Assembly: GCA_022865625.1 (NCBI GenBank)
Contig: JALHTB010000027.1
Location: 1-15,181 of the forward strand
DNA from: Candidatus Bathyarchaeota archaeon
Lineage (GTDB): Archaea; Thermoproteota; Bathyarchaeia; 40CM-2-53-6; FEN-987
Length of the DNA: 15,181 nucleotides
Reading direction: 5' to 3'
Part shown: positions 13,125 to 15,181 of the stretch, piece after piece
Layout of the letters: each line of letters starts with the position of its first letter
Numbering within the stretch: the stretch's first letter is position 1
Notes under the pieces: model-generated
Databases searched by the model: none
Told to the model about the DNA's origin: nothing
The model's input: only the letters and a program-made list of their open reading frames with translations
Program-made: the position numbers and the translations under genes

Positions 13125-14285
13125 ATGAGATGCCGGTTAGTCGGAACTAGGGCGTGGCTTTGCTTGACAGGTACCCCGAGGGAGGTCACCGTTGAGGCCG
13201 GAAGGACACTTGTCGTGGCCGGCCCAGCCTCATTTGAACTCCGCGAGGGCAATGCAACCATACTCGCCGCACTATTGGATTCCAGAAGGCAGCTCGTGCT
13301 CCGAGGAAAACAGACCCCCATCGAGATCCAGTCTTCTTCGTCCTTCAAGATGTGGATAGGCGAGGATGGCGGAGTTGAGGAACTCGACGGAAGCACAATT
13401 CCACTCTCGTGGCGTGAAGCCGCCTCGACGCTGATCGAGCTTGGCGAAGGCACAGCAACTGTAATAGGTGAAGCAGACGCCGGCAAGTCCACACTATGCA
13501 CGTTCCTCGCAAACCTCCTCATTCAGGAGGGCATACGAGTAGCGATCGTTGACGCGGACATAGGCCAGACGGATCTGGGCCCTCCAACAACGATGGCTGC
13601 AGGAGAAGTGACCGAACAGATAGTGAACCTCTCACGCGTCTGCCCCTCAGAGCGCATATTCATTGGCCTCACAAGCCCAGGCCGCGTCAAAGGCAAGGTC
13701 ATTCGAAGCGTCAAAAGACTCGTCGACAGACATGCGAAACCCGGCAAGCTCGTGATTGTTAACACTGATGGGTGGACCACTGGAAGAGAGGCTGTCATGT
13801 ACAAGGTTCAGATGCTCGACGAGGTCCAACCAGATATTGTATTGGGCATCGGAACCAAACAAGACACACTAGATATCCTACAGGCCGGCAACCGCACAAC
13901 GTTGCTCGTCGCTCCCCCTGACACGATCAAAGAGAGAAGCCAGATCGAACGGAGAGAACTGAGAACGCTCGGATATCAGAAGTACCTTTCAGGATCTTCC
14001 CTCAAAACCTTCCGAGCCAATGGAGCAAGTGTGCGTGACTCGCTCTCCTCGCAGGCACTGAATCTGCGCACACTGTCGCGGCCAAGAATCGAGACTCTCA
14101 AAGACGCAGTTGTAGGCTTCCTAGACACGAACGGTTTCCTTCAAGAGATTGGTATTCTGAAGGACATCGTCCCCTCCACAATGACGTTCAAGGCCTGGTC
14201 CAGGATTGCAGTTCCGTCCGGGCAGATTGAGATTGGCGGCGTTAGATTGAGCGATAACGGCCATGAGCTGGGCTATGTTGAATGA
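13125..14285 (+). CDS. Clp1/Grc3-type polynucleotide 5'-hydroxyl kinase
   Basis: This P-loop kinase family transfers the gamma phosphate of ATP to the 5'-OH of RNA or DNA; in archaea it is linked to RNA processing. From ATG 13125 the protein has 386 residues. An N-terminal beta domain (VTVEAGRTLVVAGPASFELREGNATILA) precedes Walker A GEADAGKST (115-123) and the characteristic VDADIGQTDLGPPTT (142-156) of Clp1/Grc3. Later come VNTDGWTTGREAV and the lid-like ERRELRTLGYQKYL, then a small C-terminal beta domain (GFLDTNGFLQEIGIL...). The frame is also open upstream to 13017, but that part lies inside the TnpB element in another frame of tnpB and is not native. TTG 13119 is an alternative start. The TnpB insertion lies only 23 bases upstream and may have changed its expression. 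Confidence 0.87.
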   Translation: MRCRLVGTRAWLCLTGTPREVTVEAGRTLVVAGPASFELREGNATILAALLDSRRQLVLRGKQTPIEIQSSSSFKMWIGEDGGVEELDGSTIPLSWREAASTLIELGEGTATVIGEADAGKSTLCTFLANLLIQEGIRVAIVDADIGQTDLGPPTTMAAGEVTEQIVNLSRVCPSERIFIGLTSPGRVKGKVIRSVKRLVDRHAKPGKLVIVNTDGWTTGREAVMYKVQMLDEVQPDIVLGIGTKQDTLDILQAGNRTTLLVAPPDTIKERSQIERRELRTLGYQKYLSGSSLKTFRANGASVRDSLSSQALNLRTLSRPRIETLKDAVVGFLDTNGFLQEIGILKDIVPSTMTFKAWSRIAVPSGQIEIGGVRLSDNGHELGYVE

Positions 14286-14330
14286 TAGCAGCGCGAAGGA
14301 AAGGTAAGTCGTACATACCAGTGGCCACTA

Positions 14331-14921
14331 ATGCTGTCCTGTTTGGCGGTTGAGTGTGGCAGTCTGTTGAGGGCGAAGACGTCGACCGAAGAGAAGGAAC
14401 TCGCCGTCATCGAGAAATGCATAATCAGAACAATGAGAAAGTTTCGAGAGCAGCCGAGATTCTTCTGGTCAGAAGATGATATCTGCTGTTACCTGAAGGG
14501 GTTGCTACTGAAGGGTAGGCTCTTCAAGAGCGGGCGAGTTGGCAACGTCTTCCTCAGATTCCCGACCAAGGACACATATGAACACCACGAGAACGGCACA
14601 CTGTTCACTTCTCCAGTTGGCAAGAGAGATCACTTTGCTCTTGCAGGTTGGACATCAGCCGTCCCGACGACATGGAATCATGTGACCCAGCAGCTTTCAT
14701 TCGCAATCGTGCTGAAGCATTTCTCAACCTTCCCCAAGGATTGGGCGGTCCAAATCAAGAACGAAATATTGAAACTGAGCGATGACGTGAACGGTGTTCC
14801 GATAAGAGGCAGATACTTCCTACTTCTCACAGCCCAGCAGACTTCGCTGTTTAGAGAGCAACTGAACTCCCTATTCGCAGAGTACCCATCTGTCAGGTGC
14901 TATCAACAAATCGCCCAATAG
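14331..14921 (+). CDS. Hypothetical protein, 196 residues
   Basis: The first start in this frame is ATG 14331; an in-frame stop (TAG 14286-14288) lies upstream with no other start between. No good Shine-Dalgarno is close. No family is recognised. The N-terminal part looks helical (EEKELAVIEKCIIRTMRKFREQPRFFWSEDDICCYLKGLLLKG), perhaps a winged-helix-like segment. The middle, GTLFTSPVGKRDHFALAGWTSAVPTTWNHVTQQLSFAIVLKHFS, is more beta-rich and aromatic, and the tail is helical. There is no signal peptide or membrane helix. The gene follows the polynucleotide kinase on the same strand after 45 bases and may share its transcript. The real start could be the TTG 12 codons in. Confidence 0.55.
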   Translation: MLSCLAVECGSLLRAKTSTEEKELAVIEKCIIRTMRKFREQPRFFWSEDDICCYLKGLLLKGRLFKSGRVGNVFLRFPTKDTYEHHENGTLFTSPVGKRDHFALAGWTSAVPTTWNHVTQQLSFAIVLKHFSTFPKDWAVQIKNEILKLSDDVNGVPIRGRYFLLLTAQQTSLFREQLNSLFAEYPSVRCYQQIAQ

Positions 14922-14997
14922 CACCGATCAAAGAACCCTCTCTGAGACCTTGAACCTGCTGATGTGCCATTCTTGTCAGACGGGGTTGCGGATTGAC

Positions 14998-15181
14998 CTA
15001 AGTTGAGTGTTGCTTCTTCGCCGAGCGATTACGGTAGATGAGATGCAGGCCTAGCAAGCCTACACCGAGCCCGGCCAGTATCGATTCGACTGGGAAACCG
15101 GGAATCGGCGGTGTTGTAGGTGTCGATACCCCTGTCACAGTGAACATGCTCGTAGTGGTCTGAATTGTTGTCGTGTGTTCC
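14998..15181 (-). CDS. C-terminal tail of a surface protein (Thr/Pro-rich linker, PIPGFP motif, membrane anchor), partial
   Basis: On the minus strand an open frame enters from the right edge and ends at TAG 15000-14998; 60 codons are visible. The order is a Thr-rich stretch (EHTTTIQTTTS), a Pro/Thr linker (STPTTPPIPGFPVES), one hydrophobic helix ILAGLGVGLLGLHLIY, and a basic end RNRSAKKQHST. A Thr/Pro linker, a PGF/PEF-like motif, a single helix and basic residues is the typical C-terminal anchor of archaeal S-layer or other exported proteins, comparable with PGF-CTERM-type signals, although I cannot say it belongs to a named one. The bulk of the protein lies outside the window. It converges with the 14331-14921 gene across 76 bases. 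Confidence 0.7.
   Translation of the reverse strand, partial: EHTTTIQTTTSMFTVTGVSTPTTPPIPGFPVESILAGLGVGLLGLHLIYRNRSAKKQHST

Overview
The window looks archaeal. It carries a CDP-archaeol synthase (CarS), the archaeal recombinase paralogue RadB, a Clp1/Grc3-type polynucleotide 5'-kinase, A/T-rich TATA-like boxes at leaderless or near-leaderless distances, frequent GTG and TTG starts, and a cell-surface protein tail ending in a PIPGFP motif plus membrane anchor. The phylum cannot be fixed from the sequence alone.

Layout. 1-578: end of a small basic protein and a small three-helix membrane protein. 622-2919: two transporters in divergent orientation, an EamA/DMT permease on the minus strand and an MFS permease on the plus strand with a strong Shine-Dalgarno and a TTG start. 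2968-5505, minus strand: a probable operon of a 58-residue zinc-ribbon protein, glycine-cleavage T-protein (GcvT) and an ATP-NAD kinase-like protein of the COG3199 type. 5571-6044: a three-helix membrane protein, divergent from the zinc-ribbon gene across one shared A/T box. 6059-7348, minus strand: radB followed by carS. 7534-9468: a secreted, membrane-anchored M6-type metalloprotease with calcium-binding TSP3-like repeats and a C-terminal zinc ribbon. 9556-10857: a mobile element carrying an IsrB-like RNA-guided nuclease (RuvC without HNH). 10881-11744, minus strand: an unknown 120-residue protein and glycine-cleavage H-protein (GcvH). 11878-13101: a second mobile element carrying TnpB. 13125-14285: the polynucleotide kinase. 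14331-14921: an unknown protein. 14998-15181: C-terminal tail of a surface protein running off the window.

The most interesting feature is the pair of IS200/IS605-type elements. They encode different nucleases, IsrB-like and TnpB, but share both ends: CAAGGAA plus hairpin plus AGGAATTG on the left, and ACAAGCC hairpin TAGCTGACG on the right. The right-end hairpin shows a compensatory base-pair change between the two copies. Relative to these ends the two nuclease genes point in opposite directions. That is the geometry expected if both use the same target-adjacent motif, with the TnpB guide 3' of its RNA scaffold and the IsrB guide 5' of its scaffold. Neither element carries a TnpA transposase, so both look non-autonomous. 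The TnpB element ends 23 bases before the kinase start codon, so it sits in that gene's leader. The region between the right end and the PLMP motif of IsrB folds into a series of strong stems and is the candidate omega RNA, even though it is also open in the nuclease frame.

GcvT and GcvH occur in separate places about 6 kb apart, and no P-protein is in the window. RadB and CarS are archaeal housekeeping functions.
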